Origin: Incurvaria masculella | Lineage: Eukaryota > Arthropoda > Insecta > Lepidoptera > Incurvariidae | DNA length: 64,000 nt | Direction of reading: 5' to 3' | Assembly (NCBI GenBank): GCA_946894095.1 | Contig: OX335644.1 | Location: forward strand, 24,533,595-24,597,594 | In this document: one piece after another, positions 47,345 through 57,708 of the stretch | Layout: every line of letters starts with the position of its first letter | Numbering within the stretch: the stretch's first letter is position 1 | The notes under the pieces: model-generated | What the model was told of the DNA's origin: nothing | The model's input: only the letters and a program-made list of their open reading frames with translations | The model's database searches: none | Made by a program: the position numbers and the translations under genes

Positions 47345-47470
47345 ACTTACGGGCTAGAAGACTTGCTTTTCATGCGGAGAAGTGTATTTCGTTACGAATC
47401 CGAGCTGTAAAACTGTAGGTCTCCTTTCCCTACTAGGTGGTAGGGTTAAGCCCAATAAATAAAGTTATGT
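47345..47470 (+). mobile_element. SINE head/body fragment
   Basis: GGGCTAGAAGACTTGCTTTT, GTATTTCGTTACGAATCCGA and CCTACTAGGTGGTAGGGTTA match the tRNA-headed SINE up to mid-body. Confidence 0.5.
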
Positions 47471-47499
47471 TTTGACATCGACATTTTCAACTTTTTTTT

Positions 47500-47905
47500 T
47501 TTTTTTATGCGACCTGACATGGATGGCTAATACCACACAACTACCGTTATGATATTAGCCCAATACACCACATTCCCGAAGGAATTAGGTGCCATGCCAG
47601 GACCTTCCCTTTATGAGCACGGCTACATTGAACTGGATGGAAAACACGGACAATTTTTCATTGCCGCTTCGACCATCTTTTCATCCAATGCGAAGGTACC
47701 AACCCGGGCGGACTTAAACCCTACCACCTAGTAGGGGAAGGGGACCTACAGTTTTACATGGATTCCGAACCATGGAGCAGCTCGCATTCGTGACGAAATG
47801 CACTTATCGAACTCTGAAAGAGAAAGACAGTGGTGCAAGTTGGTATTGAACCCGGGCCTCTGGTACGCTAGGCCAGTCCCCGCGCCACTAGGCTACGAGC
47901 CGCCC
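47500..47905 (-). mobile_element. SINE with tRNA-type head (best preserved copy)
   Basis: The A box TAGCCTAGTGGCGCG is at 47895-47881 and the B box GGTTCAATACC at 47852-47842, both on minus. The body runs to the 3' end at about 47508, followed by a run of A (plus-strand T tract 47491-47505). A few differences separate it from 2930-3326, 44 kb away, which suggests recent activity. Confidence 0.85.
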
Positions 47906-48587
47906 TTTTCTAATTTTAAATATTTTTTTTAAATCCCATTATATTTAATTTGTTATATTCAGTGTGTCAAAATAACATGCTTCTTTTGTATGAATTGTAA
48001 TACATTTTTTGTTTGTACTTTTTACCTCTCCTCGCTATACATTGTGTTAACTATGTTAAAACTTTTTTTGTCGTAACTTTGTTGGTCTATGTGTACTTAA
48101 TTTTTTTTTTTTAATATGAATTTGTGTATGACTGTTTGTTACGCTAATAAAATAAATCAATAAATAAAACCCAGTTTAGTACCATCGCATTGGATAAAAC
48201 TATGAAACACGGACAATGAACAATTGTCCGTGTTGTCCATCCAGTTTAGTGTAGTTGTGCTCATAAAGGGAAGGTCCTGGCATGGTAGCAAATTCCTTCG
48301 AGAAAACAGTTGTGTGGTATAAGCCATCCACGTCAGGTTCCATAAAAAAAAGCTTGCCCCTCTCAAATCTCTGGATGAATTTTAGTGTAGTTTAAACACC
48401 TCCATGGCTTACTTGTTGGCAGTGTTTACATTGCTCCTTCCTTTAGGGTTTTAATACTTTTTTGGTGATGTTTCTTCTCTAGCATGTACGATGCAAAAAA
48501 ATGACTAGCACACGGTCGCAAAGTTAGAATTGTATGGTCACTTGGCATTACAGAGCCATAAGCCGACATAATGAGACTGGTAATTTT

Positions 48588-48872
48588 ACAAAAACCGACC
48601 AAGTGTGAGTTCCTTACAATCCAAGGTTCCGTACAATCGTACAAGATTTAACACAAAAACATCACGTTTTTTGCATGGGACCCCCCTTTCATTATTTTTT
48701 TTACTTATTTGTTGTTATAGCGGCAATAAAATACACACTCTGTGAAAAAATCAGCTGCCTACCTATTACAGTTCATGAGATACAGCCCTGTGACAGACGG
48801 ACGCACGGACGGACAGCGGAGGCTTAGTAATAGGGTTCCGTTTTCACCCTTTGTGTACGGAACCCTAAAAAG
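48588..48872 (+). mobile_element. (GTCC)n-bearing element
   Basis: AAAACCGACCAAGTGTGAGT to GTACGGAACCCTAAAAAG. The tract is short (48796-48815) and the 5' part has small deletions. Confidence 0.75.
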
Positions 48873-50224
48873 CTGTCTTTGTTCGCATTTACGTTTGGCA
48901 AGTCATAAAATATTGTTTTTAAAATACCTGTTACAAATTGAGGGGATTGCACGAAGAACCGTTTTTCAATCCAACAGAAAAAAATATGAAAGGTGTCGTG
49001 GGACACCCAGTAATCGCTAAATATTATTCGCAAGGGTTTTTTTACGCAATTGTGAAACTAAGGATTAATCTTGAACTACCTAAATGTCTGGTTCTCCTGC
49101 ACAAGCCTTGCTTAGTTGGGGAACACCTGCATCTTTATATTACTTGTGACTTTATTTCTGCTATAAATATTTTTGAACTATATAATATATCAAACTCCGA
49201 TCGGCATTACACATTGTTTAAATTAAGCTATAATACACTTTATGTACTTAAATATTAACCCTATATCTAAGGAAATCCACCCATAACATAATGTTTAAAA
49301 CAGTCCTTCGAAGATAAAGATACCTATAAGGTTTGTCAAAATAAAGATGCGTCTTATCTAACAATCACAATATGTATCTTTGCAAAATGAGAGATTCATA
49401 TGCAACCAAGTTATGAGAGCTCACGTAGATATGAAACAGCTGTGATGTGATGCAATGATTCTACCGATGTATAGGCGGACAGAAATAGATTACTTGGTAG
49501 CAATATTCGAATTAGGTTAAAATTAAAAACCTTTGAAGCTGCTTGCTAAAGGGAGTGTAATATAATCAGCTGGTTTAGATAAATGAGGTAACAGCTTAAA
49601 CTTAAGATGCCTATGAAAATTAACAGTTAGATATTTCGATCTACCCATAACCTATACTTACGTTAGCTGTGGGACAGTTAAATATAGTTATTTTTTGTAG
49701 AGTCACAGTACTATGTTGCGTCAATTTCAAACCAAACAATCCAATGTGACATTTTGTGATACTCTCTTCTGTTTTGGGGGACCCAAATTGTAGTTTATTT
49801 GGTGGTATACAAATAATCTGTCTCACTCAAATCTGTGTTTCCTGTCACTTGAAATGACAGATTATCAATATACAATTGGATTTGTCTTTTGCATCAGCCC
49901 ACTTTGTGCATCGATGAGCTATAGTCGATAGCTTCGCACAGTGCTAATAATTTAGGTTCTAGTCAATAAATTACGGGTCCTAATGCTCAACTTATTACAA
50001 ATAATTTTACAACTGTTTATAAAATTCTTTTTTTTTTCTGAACCATTAAAAAAATACATCTCATCAAAAATACATTTAAAAATAACTGTAGACAATTTGT
50101 GTTTGATGATTTTTAATTTATCAGAGCACTCATAAACTTGACCGCATAACATTCTCACACCAATTTATACACTACGCACAATGTTCTCACACACTATAGT
50201 CTTTTGTCTATGCCACTTTGTTTA
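48873..50224. other. Region 3' of GOT1B, no further gene recognised
   Basis: It probably holds the GOT1B 3' UTR next to 50225. A plus-strand ORF at 48938-49258 overlaps old repeat sequence and has no known motif. A TTTATT (AATAAA on minus) near 49796 is one poly(A) candidate. Confidence 0.35.
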
Positions 50225-50269
50225 TCATACCATGTTCCGTCCTGTGTCGCCGGCAATTTTATCCACAAC
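50225..50269 (-). CDS. GOT1B: GOT1B coding exon 5 with stop
   Basis: This 45-nt terminal exon encodes VVDKIAGDTGRNMV and TGA, after the acceptor TTTGTCCCCAG. It fits the family C-terminus, which ends FVDKVG...NMV. The phase matches exon 4 exactly (378 nt upstream, 126 codons). The 3' UTR and poly(A) site lie to the left and I could not fix them. Confidence 0.88.
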   Translation of the reverse strand, partial: VVDKIAGDTGRNMV

Positions 50270-53200
50270 CTGGGGACAAAGGCAATCATCAATGACATTT
50301 TGAAAACATATAAACGAGGCCAAGGCCTCAAAGCACTTCTGCATATAGAACCATTGCACTGAATAAATGATGGTCGGAGCGACAATGAAATTTGTACATG
50401 TTTTTCCGTTCAGTTCATACGGGAAGGGGAAAGGAATTTGAATTTGAATCACTATTTTTCCGTTTCACCTGCTATTCACCTGGGAAGTTATTTATAATAG
50501 TAACCTGAGCTTATTTTTAGCTGGACATTGATAAGTGATTAATAAGTCATCAAAAAAGCTCAGGGGGATTTTTAAGGGGGATTTCATTACAAAAAACAAA
50601 TTACAAATAGACGGACGGACGAAAAGACCAACATAAAACGAAGTTTCTCTACATAAAGTTACCTTATGAGTTGGTAACCGTATTAATGCATTTAATAATA
50701 TAAAAACTCACCCCCCGTATGATGGGCAGGTTCAGGACTGACCCCAGCACAGGGATCATCCGCAGGAAATTGACGGCTGCCGGCAGGAAGCCCCTGCGGA
50801 CACAATCGGACGTCAACAACCAACCTGTCTCGAACACAGACAATTTAGACACCAAAATAAGGAATGTCCACAACGCAGGTAAAGCGTCAATTCAATGTAT
50901 GTACAACCTTAAACACTGTGTTAGTAGGACCATCGATTACGGGAGGAGGGACTGCAGGACAATTCCAAATTACGGGTATACAACCGGTGGCGACATTGCT
51001 AGATCCACGAATGTTATGTTCTCCTGGTTCGGGTTCAGCCTTGCAGTATATTCATAAGGTAGTTCTTTTTACATGCTCTTTCTTTAATTAATGTATCCTT
51101 GCCTCACGGTCGATTCTACATACATATCACATTCGTTGAAAAAACCGGCCAAGTGTGAGTCGGACTCGCACACGAAGGGTTCCGTACCATCGTACAAGAT
51201 TTACCCCAAAAATAACACTTTTTTGTATGGGCCCCCCCTTGAATTTTTATAATTTTATAATTTTACCTATTTGTTGGTATAGCCGCAAAATAAGTACATA
51301 ATCTGTGAAAATTTCAGCTTCATACCTGTTACGGTTTATGAGATACAGCCCTGTGACAGACGGACTGACGGACGGACGGACAGCGGAGGCTTAGTAATAG
51401 GGTTCCGTTTTCACCCTTTGGGTATGGAACCCTAAAAAGCAACATACTTGCTTAGTAGAAAAACAATGTTTTCACAATTTTTTTTTACTGTCTTGTTATT
51501 AGACTAACACACCACATACAATTCGGCTTCTGCTGGCATGGAATTTGGGATTTTATCCTATATTTAAAATGTAGTGAAAAGGAGCAAATACCTCATCTAC
51601 AAAAAAATTCACCAATCATATTCAGACCCCCTAGCAACGGGTTTGCAACCAGTGAATAGTATATGGAATTTTAATGGTACATCACACAAAACAGTCTGAT
51701 TATCCCGACTTCTCTTAAATTTAACCCTACTGGTTCGCCCTTTAGAACAATTTGCTTAATGGTGACATGGTGTGAAGAAGCATCTGGCCGACCTTCGCAG
51801 CCCTTGTTTAAGTTCGGAAGAAGTAAGTGCATTTCGTTACGAATGGTCTCCATGGTTCGGAACCCACGTAAACCTGTTTAGATCCCATTCCCCTACTAGA
51901 TGGAAGGGTTAGGCCCGCCCGGGGTGTTTCAGTTTCTTTATTTCCTCCATTAGATGTATATTACACACTCGGATTCGTCATATTTTTTTTCCCTGTCGGT
52001 TCGATTACTTCTGGCGAAGAAGAGCCGACAAGAAACTTCGTCAGGTTGGTCATTGTATTATTATTTTTTCCAGTGATACTTACAAACTAGTTTACAGTGA
52101 TTGATTGATTACTACTGCTCACAAAGAACATTATTATAAGAACATTATATACATTATGTAACGTCATACCACCACATTGGATGAAACTATGGTTGAAGCG
52201 ACAATGAAAAATTGACCATGTTTTCCATCCAGCTCCATGTAGCTTGCTAACTAACCTAACCTAATTCTTTTGGGTATGCAGTGTGGCGGGCTAATATGAT
52301 AACAGTAATTTGAGTTTCAGCGACATCTACATTTGAAGCATTGTAATTAGATTTTGAAAATAATCTTAAAAAGTAATCCAAAGATCGCAGGTTCGAATCC
52401 TGCTTCCGACGAATGTCACGACCAATTCTTTTTTAGATTATTTTCAAAATCTGATTGCAATGCTTCAAATGTAGATATCGCTGAAACTCAAATTAATGAG
52501 ACAACGGTAATGTCGTATCCATTAAATACATAAAATTATCATAACAGTAGTTGAGTGATTTTACTGTGGTGTACCATATACCGCGCGTAACACAAAAAAA
52601 ACTGGCCAAGTGCGAGTCGGACTCGCACACGAAGGGCTCCGTACCATCGTATAAGATTTAACACAAAAAATCAGGTTTTTTGTATTAATTTTTTATTTTA
52701 ATTTTTACTATATTTTATTTTGCCTATTTGTTGTTATAGTGGCAAATTAAATACACACTCTGTGAAAATTCCAGCTACCTACCCATTACGGTTCATGAGA
52801 TACAGCCTTGTGACAGACGGACGGACGGACGGACAGCGCAGGTTTAATAATAGGGTTCTGTTTTCACCCATTGGGTACGGAACTCTAAAAAATTAGTTAG
52901 ATTTTAGGTAACCGACAAGAACCCACCTGAAGAGCAGCAGGAAGCCGTAGGTCTCAGCGATCATGCCCACCATGGGCCAGCCGAGGAGCACCACGACGAT
53001 GCCCCCGAAGAAGGCGAGCGTCGCCTTCGCCTTGTGCCGCTGGAAGAAGAAGAAGAACGTCCGCTGCAGCCCGATCACGCACGCCAGCCCCGAGATGAAC
53101 AGGATCTGCAAATAAAGAACCTCATTTTTATTTGTTTTATTTATCGTATCATTTTTTAGGGTTCCATACCCAAAGGGTGAAAACGGAACCCTTTTACTAA

Positions 53201-54944
53201 GCCTCCGCTGTCCATCCGTCCGTCCGTCCGTCCGTCCGTCCGTCCGTCCGTCTGTCACAGGGCTGTATCTCATGAACCGTAATAGGTAGGCAGTTGAAAT
53301 TTTCACAGGGTGTGTATTTATTTTGCCGCTATAACAACAAATATGTAAAAAAACATGCAAACCATAAAACCACAAAAACCATACAAAAAACGTGATTTTT
53401 TTTTGTTAAATCTTGTATGATGGTACGGAACCCTTCGTGTGCGAGTCCGACTCGTACTTGGCCGGTTTTTTAAATATTTATTATTTGTTTAGCGATGACA
53501 CCTATCAAGATAAACTTAGACAATAAAACAATATCGAAGCACAACGATATTGGACACCGCGTGGCTAAGCTCAAGTAGCAATGGGCTGGTCATGTCAGCC
53601 AAAGAGACGACGACCATTGGAGTAACCGTGTCCTACACTGGAGGGCGTGGACAAGAAAACGGAGCGTGGTTCGACGACATCAAATGCGTCGGCGGAAAGC
53701 AGTGGTTCCGTACCGCTGAAGACCGGGAGGACTGGAGGAAAATTGGAGTTGAAGCACAACATTTTATCGAAATCATAAGAGCTATTCAAATTCATATAAG
53801 AATTTCATACATACAAGTATACGAGTGCCAACTGTGTGAAAACTCGGAAAAATGAGTTTTTCCAGTGATGACACCCAGCTATATACAGTTTTCGCCCCCA
53901 AAAAACCCTCATATATTATTCAGTGGGCACATTGCACGCGTGAACTCTCTTTTATTTACCGCACAATACTGATGCATCGGCAGATGTGTGGTACGACGCC
54001 TAGCATCCGCACAAGATCCCATTGATCTAGGTCGCAAAAACAACAACGAACTGATCAGCAGAAAAAAAAACCGACCCTATAGATAAAGGATCTAGAGGAT
54101 GGGTGGATTCTTATTGTTGGAATGTCGACTGTGAATATGTGCAATTTCTCCAATCTGCGTTGAGCGAAGGTAGAAAGGGGACGGATGGACATCGTTATGC
54201 AGCTCCAGCGAGCATTCTCCTAACTTACTTACCAGGTGGTTTTTCTATTTAATTTCATCCAATGGTACAACAGGGAATGGAGTTCACTTACATTACCAAT
54301 AGCCAGGAGCCCCTTGTCGAAGAGCAACAACACTCCGAGGAAGAGGAACGAGATGCCGAAGCATGCGAGCCCCACACCGATCTCTGCAACAGACAAAATT
54401 GTCATATGACGCTGAGGGTTACTGCAGTTCCTCACATCTGTCATTAATGATGCGTCCTGCCGTGTTAATGATGCGTCCTGCCGTGTCGCTGTTTATTCAA
54501 TGCAGGTTTCTGATCACTTGGTGGAATAGATTTAGATTAAGTACACCACAAATGAGAGTCTTTAAATAATTATGCATGTGAGACTCCAGGGGTGCCGGTA
54601 TTCACATCAATATTCTTGATATATCGCGCAATAATTGTTACATGTATATATCACCATCACAGCATAGCATCACCCCGCTTTCTTGGGCGGGTAGGCAGTT
54701 ATGAAGGAGAACCATTAGGACCAAGCACAGCACACTTTTTTAGCTTTCCTCACATTTCCGAAGCATTTCATGATGTGTATTTTGGCACGAAAATTATACT
54801 GACTTTCGCTTTTTAAATTAGTCTCGACATTCTTTTATCGCAACAAATAATCAAAGCGGTGCATAGGCGGCTTCGCCTGTCGATAATCATTTTACAAATT
54901 ATTATTCGAAATAACTTACTTTGTGTGTCGGATATCTCGATCAT
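50225..54944 (-). CDS. GOT1B: Vesicle transport protein GOT1B (Golgi transport 1), complete five-exon gene
   Basis: Five exons on the minus strand join in phase into a 140-residue protein: 54944-54920, 54383-54292, 53105-52927, 50793-50712 and 50269-50225. It starts MIEISDTQKIGVGLACFG and ends VVDKIAGDTGRNMV, then TGA. The order and spacing of LLAIGN, GLACVIGLQRTF, FFFQRHKAKAT, GWPMVGMI, ETYGFLLLFRGF, PVLGSVLNLP and a C-terminal NMV match the Got1/Sft2-like family, whose animal members are about 138 aa. Family knowledge: a small Golgi/ER membrane protein with four hydrophobic spans acting in vesicle fusion and ER-Golgi traffic. Here hydrophobic stretches cover about residues 10-30, 34-52, 68-89 and 90-110. 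All introns are GT-AG: 536, 1186, 2133 and 442 bp from 5' to 3'. Introns 2 and 3 are loaded with transposable elements but no exon is broken, so the gene is probably functional. The family identity rests on remembered motifs, not a search. Confidence 0.93.
50712..50793 (-). CDS. GOT1B: GOT1B coding exon 4
   Basis: This 82-nt exon encodes residues 99-126 (RGFLPAAVNF to LPIIRG), including the hallmark PVLGSVLNLP. The acceptor GTGTCCGCAG precedes it and the donor GTGAGT follows. A run of six G covers the exon end; phase and homology place the cut after codon GGG. Confidence 0.92.
50868..51042 (+). repeat. Repeat with bacterial-type tRNA-Leu-like motif, copy 3, GOT1B intron 3
   Basis: The lead (CAACGCAGGTAAAGCGTCAA, GTGTTAGTAGGACC, GGAGGAGGGACTGCAGGA) is followed by ACCGGTGGCGACATTGCTAG and CTCCTGGTTCGGGTTCAGCC. 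A lead-only copy in reverse orientation lies at 36530-36690. Confidence 0.55.
51139..51438 (+). mobile_element. (GTCC)n-bearing element in GOT1B intron 3
   Basis: AAAACCGGCCAAGTGTGAGT to GGGTATGGAACCCTAAAAA. A full-length copy antisense to GOT1B. Confidence 0.8.
51775..52315 (+). mobile_element. SINE body split by an insertion, in GOT1B intron 3
   Basis: The left part (51800-51922) runs from GTGCATTTCGTTACGAATGG to TAGGCCCGCCCGGG. After about 240 bp (51925-52165), which starts GTGTTTCAGTTTCTTTATT, the body resumes at CACATTGGATGAAACTATGG and continues to about 52305. The inserted piece is not recognised. Confidence 0.45.
52307..52494. mobile_element. 188-bp hairpin element containing a tRNA-like T arm, GOT1B intron 3
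   Basis: The arms AATTTGAGTTTCAGCGACAT and CTACATTTGAAGCATTGTAA, ATTTTGAAAATAATCT are mirrored at 52433-52494. The loop carries GCAGGTTCGAATCCTGC (52387-52403), a perfect 5-bp stem with the 7-nt TTCGAAT loop of a tRNA T arm. The same tRNA-like stretch, reversed, lies at 17445-17490. No complete tRNA can be drawn. Confidence 0.6.
52594..52892 (+). mobile_element. (GTCC)n-bearing element in GOT1B intron 3, next to exon 3
   Basis: AAACTGGCCAAGTGCGAGTC to GGGTACGGAACTCTAAAAA. It ends about 35 bp beyond the donor of exon 3 (52927), so it lies almost against a splice site. Confidence 0.8.
52927..53105 (-). CDS. GOT1B: GOT1B coding exon 3
   Basis: This 179-nt GC-rich exon encodes residues 40-98 plus two bases of Arg99. 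It holds the most conserved part of the family: GLACVIGLQRTF, the basic loop QRHKAKAT, then GWPMVGMI and ETYGFLLLF. The acceptor is TTTGCAG and the donor GTGGGT (52926-52921). Its GC content stands out sharply against the AT-rich introns. Confidence 0.95.
53152..53472 (-). mobile_element. (GTCC)n-bearing element in GOT1B intron 2, next to exon 3
   Basis: AGGGTTCCATACCCAAAGGG to GTACTTGGCCGGTTTTTT, with (GTCC) at 53213-53255. It begins about 47 bp upstream of the exon 3 acceptor. Exon 3 is thus sandwiched between two copies in opposite orientation. Confidence 0.8.
53554..53750 (+). pseudogene. RTE-type LINE 3' end fragment in GOT1B intron 2
   Basis: It matches the 10.0-10.25 kb fragment closely (VAKLK, then a stop, QWAGHVSQRDDDHW, DDIKCVGGKQWFRTAEDREDWRK). 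It carries an in-frame TAG and internal deletions. It lies antisense to GOT1B inside its intron. Confidence 0.7.
54292..54383 (-). CDS. GOT1B: GOT1B coding exon 2
   Basis: This 92-nt exon completes Lys9 and encodes residues 10-39 (IGVGLACFG to LLAIGN), the first membrane span and the start of the second. It is preceded by the pyrimidine-rich acceptor TGTCTGTTGCAG and followed by the donor GTAAGT (54291-54286). Confidence 0.92.
54920..54944 (-). CDS. GOT1B: GOT1B coding exon 1
   Basis: This 25-nt exon encodes MIEISDTQ plus the first base of Lys9. The ATG lies at 54944-54942 and the donor GTAAGT at 54919-54914. The start is supported because the family begins with a short M-x-(3)-DTQKIG segment directly before the first membrane span. 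The exon is far too short to show up as an ORF. Confidence 0.9.
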
Positions 54945-55548
54945 TTTGTGTGAGTTTATTTCATACAATCTGATAAATAAGTCGCTCTTCCGAACGAAAT
55001 CTGTTTATCGAATTTGTTGATCATAACCTCAACATACACGTCATTCCGAAACGTCAACCGATTGTCAAAAAAAAACGGATCGTGCCATGTATTTACATCT
55101 CCAATATATCCATCTCCAAGTTTCATTGCCAACATTTCTACCTCCAGTAATTGAACCTCCGCCTTATTTATTAGCAGCCTTACTAATAAAAATATTGAAC
55201 TCCGTACACAAGATATTCTTTGACCATTATATTCTTTTCCAGTATCTGTATCTCCAGTATATTATTACGTAGCGGAAAAAATAAATTTAAAATAAGATTT
55301 GAAGGTGAAGTTTGAAAGGAGATGGTGTGCATTTATTTATTTATTTATAAGTAGACAGGCAGCATATGCTGATGGGTATAAATCCAGTGATTAACTTGAT
55401 AAATTTAGTTGCAAATTGATGCAAGAACGTCACAAATGTTTTATCTCGGTTTCAAGCGTTTCTACTTTTAGGTGAGGCCAAAAAGGAAAAAGCGATATAA
55501 ATGTAAATCTAAAGACACGAGGGACTGAAATAACCCTTGATTTGACAT

Positions 55549-56076
55549 TTAAGGCTGGCCATCCCGATTAACTCCCCGTAAAAACGGGGAAAGAAAATCA
55601 CGCCCATATTTCTTGTCAGAGATCCCAATTTTTGCTCAAAATAGCTTTATTTGATCGAACTAGATGTATGATGACCGTTGGCATCGTAAAATTGTGTTTG
55701 GTTTCTAAGTTTTTTCGCGCGTTTTATACAATAACTTTGGAGGTGGATTACGCAATGATAAAGTAAGAACATCATAAAAAAATTGTCAACAGACATAGCT
55801 TATTTAATCAAGACTTATAATCTATTTGGTTTTTGTTAAATTTTTAACTACAGCAGTCGTGATTTACTTTTAGCTATAAGTCGTTTTGTAATTAAAATTT
55901 TCGTAAATCTTACCAAATCATACACTATGCACATTGTCTTTTTTGTAGACATGTTGCATCTTCCTCATCACGGAGCCTGCCTTTTTCTTTGAAACAGAGA
56001 AGGTCCCAGAGCGCAACAGCACGGTTTTGTACCGTGCCCGCGAATGAGTTAGTCCCGCCGGGTTGGGCCACCTTAA
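55549..56076 (+). mobile_element. TTAA-flanked MITE, copy C
   Basis: Left end TTAAGGCTGGCCATCCCG (mutated), right end CGGGTTGGGCCACCTTAA (intact). The internal region is full-length except small deletions. Confidence 0.75.
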
Positions 56077-56394
56077 AAAAAGAAGTTTAATATCTTCGGC
56101 GATGCCGACAGATCCGCCACGGATCATAATATCCAACCCTAAAGCATGAAGGGTGAGGCTCTCTCTTCCCCACGTCGTGGTCCTGAAGGGTCTGCTAGGC
56201 ACCGTCCAGCTCCGAACCGAGCTTGGGAAAACAACTTTCCATTAGGATTTATTATTATATTATGAATAAATCAAACAATTGAACAAGGTAACAATAAAGA
56301 TGGGTGCCTAAGGGGCCTGTGGATGCTTCTATATTGCTTCCTGAACCGGAGTTTCCCTCTTCATATGGGGACTTATCTCCTCGACGTGTTGTCA

Positions 56395-56765
56395 GCCTCG
56401 GTAGCCCAGTGGCGCGACGCCTTGCGATGCGATAAGCTTGGTAAGCACCTCTGAGCGCGGTTAGGTACTGGATGGGTGACCATTTTCAAGCGTTGAGGCT
56501 GACCGTGGTTCGGATTCCACGTAAAACTGTAGGCCTCCTTCCTTACTTGCTAGGTGTTAGGGATAATCCCGCCCGGGTTGGTACCATCGCATTGAGTGAA
56601 CGATGGTCGAAGCGGCAATGAAAATTGTCCGCGTTTTCCATCCAGTTCAATGTAACCGAGCAATATAATGAAGGTCCAGATATGGCACCTAGTTCCCACA
56701 TGGTGTCTTAGGCTAATATCTGACAGTCAGTTTGATTTTAGCCATCCATGTCCAGTTACATGATT
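56395..56765 (+). mobile_element. SINE with 5S rRNA-derived head (full-length)
   Basis: CAGCCTCGGTAGCCCAGTGG, then a 5S-like block at 56437-56481 containing GAGCGCGGTTAGGTACTGGA and GGATGGGTGACC. TGGTTCGGATTCCACG, the shared body and the end CATCCATGTCCAGTTACATG follow. Confidence 0.8.
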
Positions 56766-57205
56766 TATGAACAATAAAATTGAGGCGTGCGGTATGTAGT
56801 CTGGGCTGGCACCTACTGGGAAATACCGCGATCTGGTGGGAGCCCGGAGCTCTCTACTCCACGCCTGGAGAAAGTAAACGAACGAGTCACAGCTCCGATC
56901 CATGAGGAAAACGACATTTTGGTAGGAGTTTTTTCATGAGGGTAGGACGTTTTATATTTATAGACGATGGAATAGCGGTCGGCCCATGGAGAAACAAAGG
57001 TGGTTTAGAGATGGGAAGGCCATGGAGTAGGGAACTGAGCAAACCTGGGGGTTTGCTACGTGGCCATATGCACCTCTAATATATATCCGCCTCCGGAGAT
57101 AGAACTTCGGTAGGTATAGCAAATAGATCGCTGTCGGAAGAAAACCTTGCGCCACATAGACCGTCACTATCCTAATTAGAGACCGCCGTATTTATAACAG
57201 CAGTA

Positions 57206-57405
57206 GGCGGACTAACTTTAATACGCGGACTATGCCCGGACTAAACCCAACTTTTTGTATAGTTAGTCCGGTGCTAATCTCGTACAGAGTATTGACAGGT
57301 TTACTCTGAATACAACTGTAGCAGCCGTATTCAGGGTGGGCGGACTAACTTTAATACGCCTGAATAATCCAGTTTGTTTATGATTAGTCCGGTGCTAGTA
57401 AATTA
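57206..57405 (+). mobile_element. Two short repeats of the GGCGGACTAACTTTA family upstream of secreted gene 1
   Basis: Two adjacent copies (57206-57320, 57325-57405) end about 75 bp before the conserved promoter block of the 57709 gene. Another, reversed, copy lies 3' of that gene at 58803-58930, so the gene is bracketed by them. Confidence 0.6.
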
Positions 57406-57480
57406 CTACCTTAATACCATATATATAACTTTACCATAACAGACACAGAACGAATAATAATAATGCTTATAGGTAGGTAG

Positions 57481-57628
57481 GTGTCACGGGATAACCTCTA
57501 GGTCATTCTCAACGTCTCGTAACGCTCCGTTAAATCTCGTTATCACGGTTGTGTATAGCAGCGTTGTTGTTTTGCCAGTTCAACGATGTCATTGTTATTT
57601 ATGAAGACGATTAAGAATTGTATAAAAG
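57481..57628 (+). promoter_or_regulatory. Promoter of secreted-protein gene copy 1 (conserved blocks plus TATA box)
   Basis: Three elements are visible: GTGTCACGGGATAACCT (57481-57497), CTCGTTATCACGGTTGTGTA (57536-57555) and the TATA box TATAAAAG (57621-57628). The same three, in the same order, lie before the third copy at 62705-62862. The middle 20-mer is identical in both, which marks it as a likely regulatory site or a recent duplication. Confidence 0.65.
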
Positions 57629-57708
57629 CAAGCGTTTCATGCTGAATAAACATCATTTCCATCGAGGCCCGACCCGTTTACGTTACCTTAGCACCACAAA
57701 GCGTCGTC

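Noticed and set aside
52893..53375. 160-codon minus ORF taken as one protein
   Set aside because: Only 52927-53105 is coding (GOT1B exon 3). The rest is intron and (GTCC)n element read through by chance.
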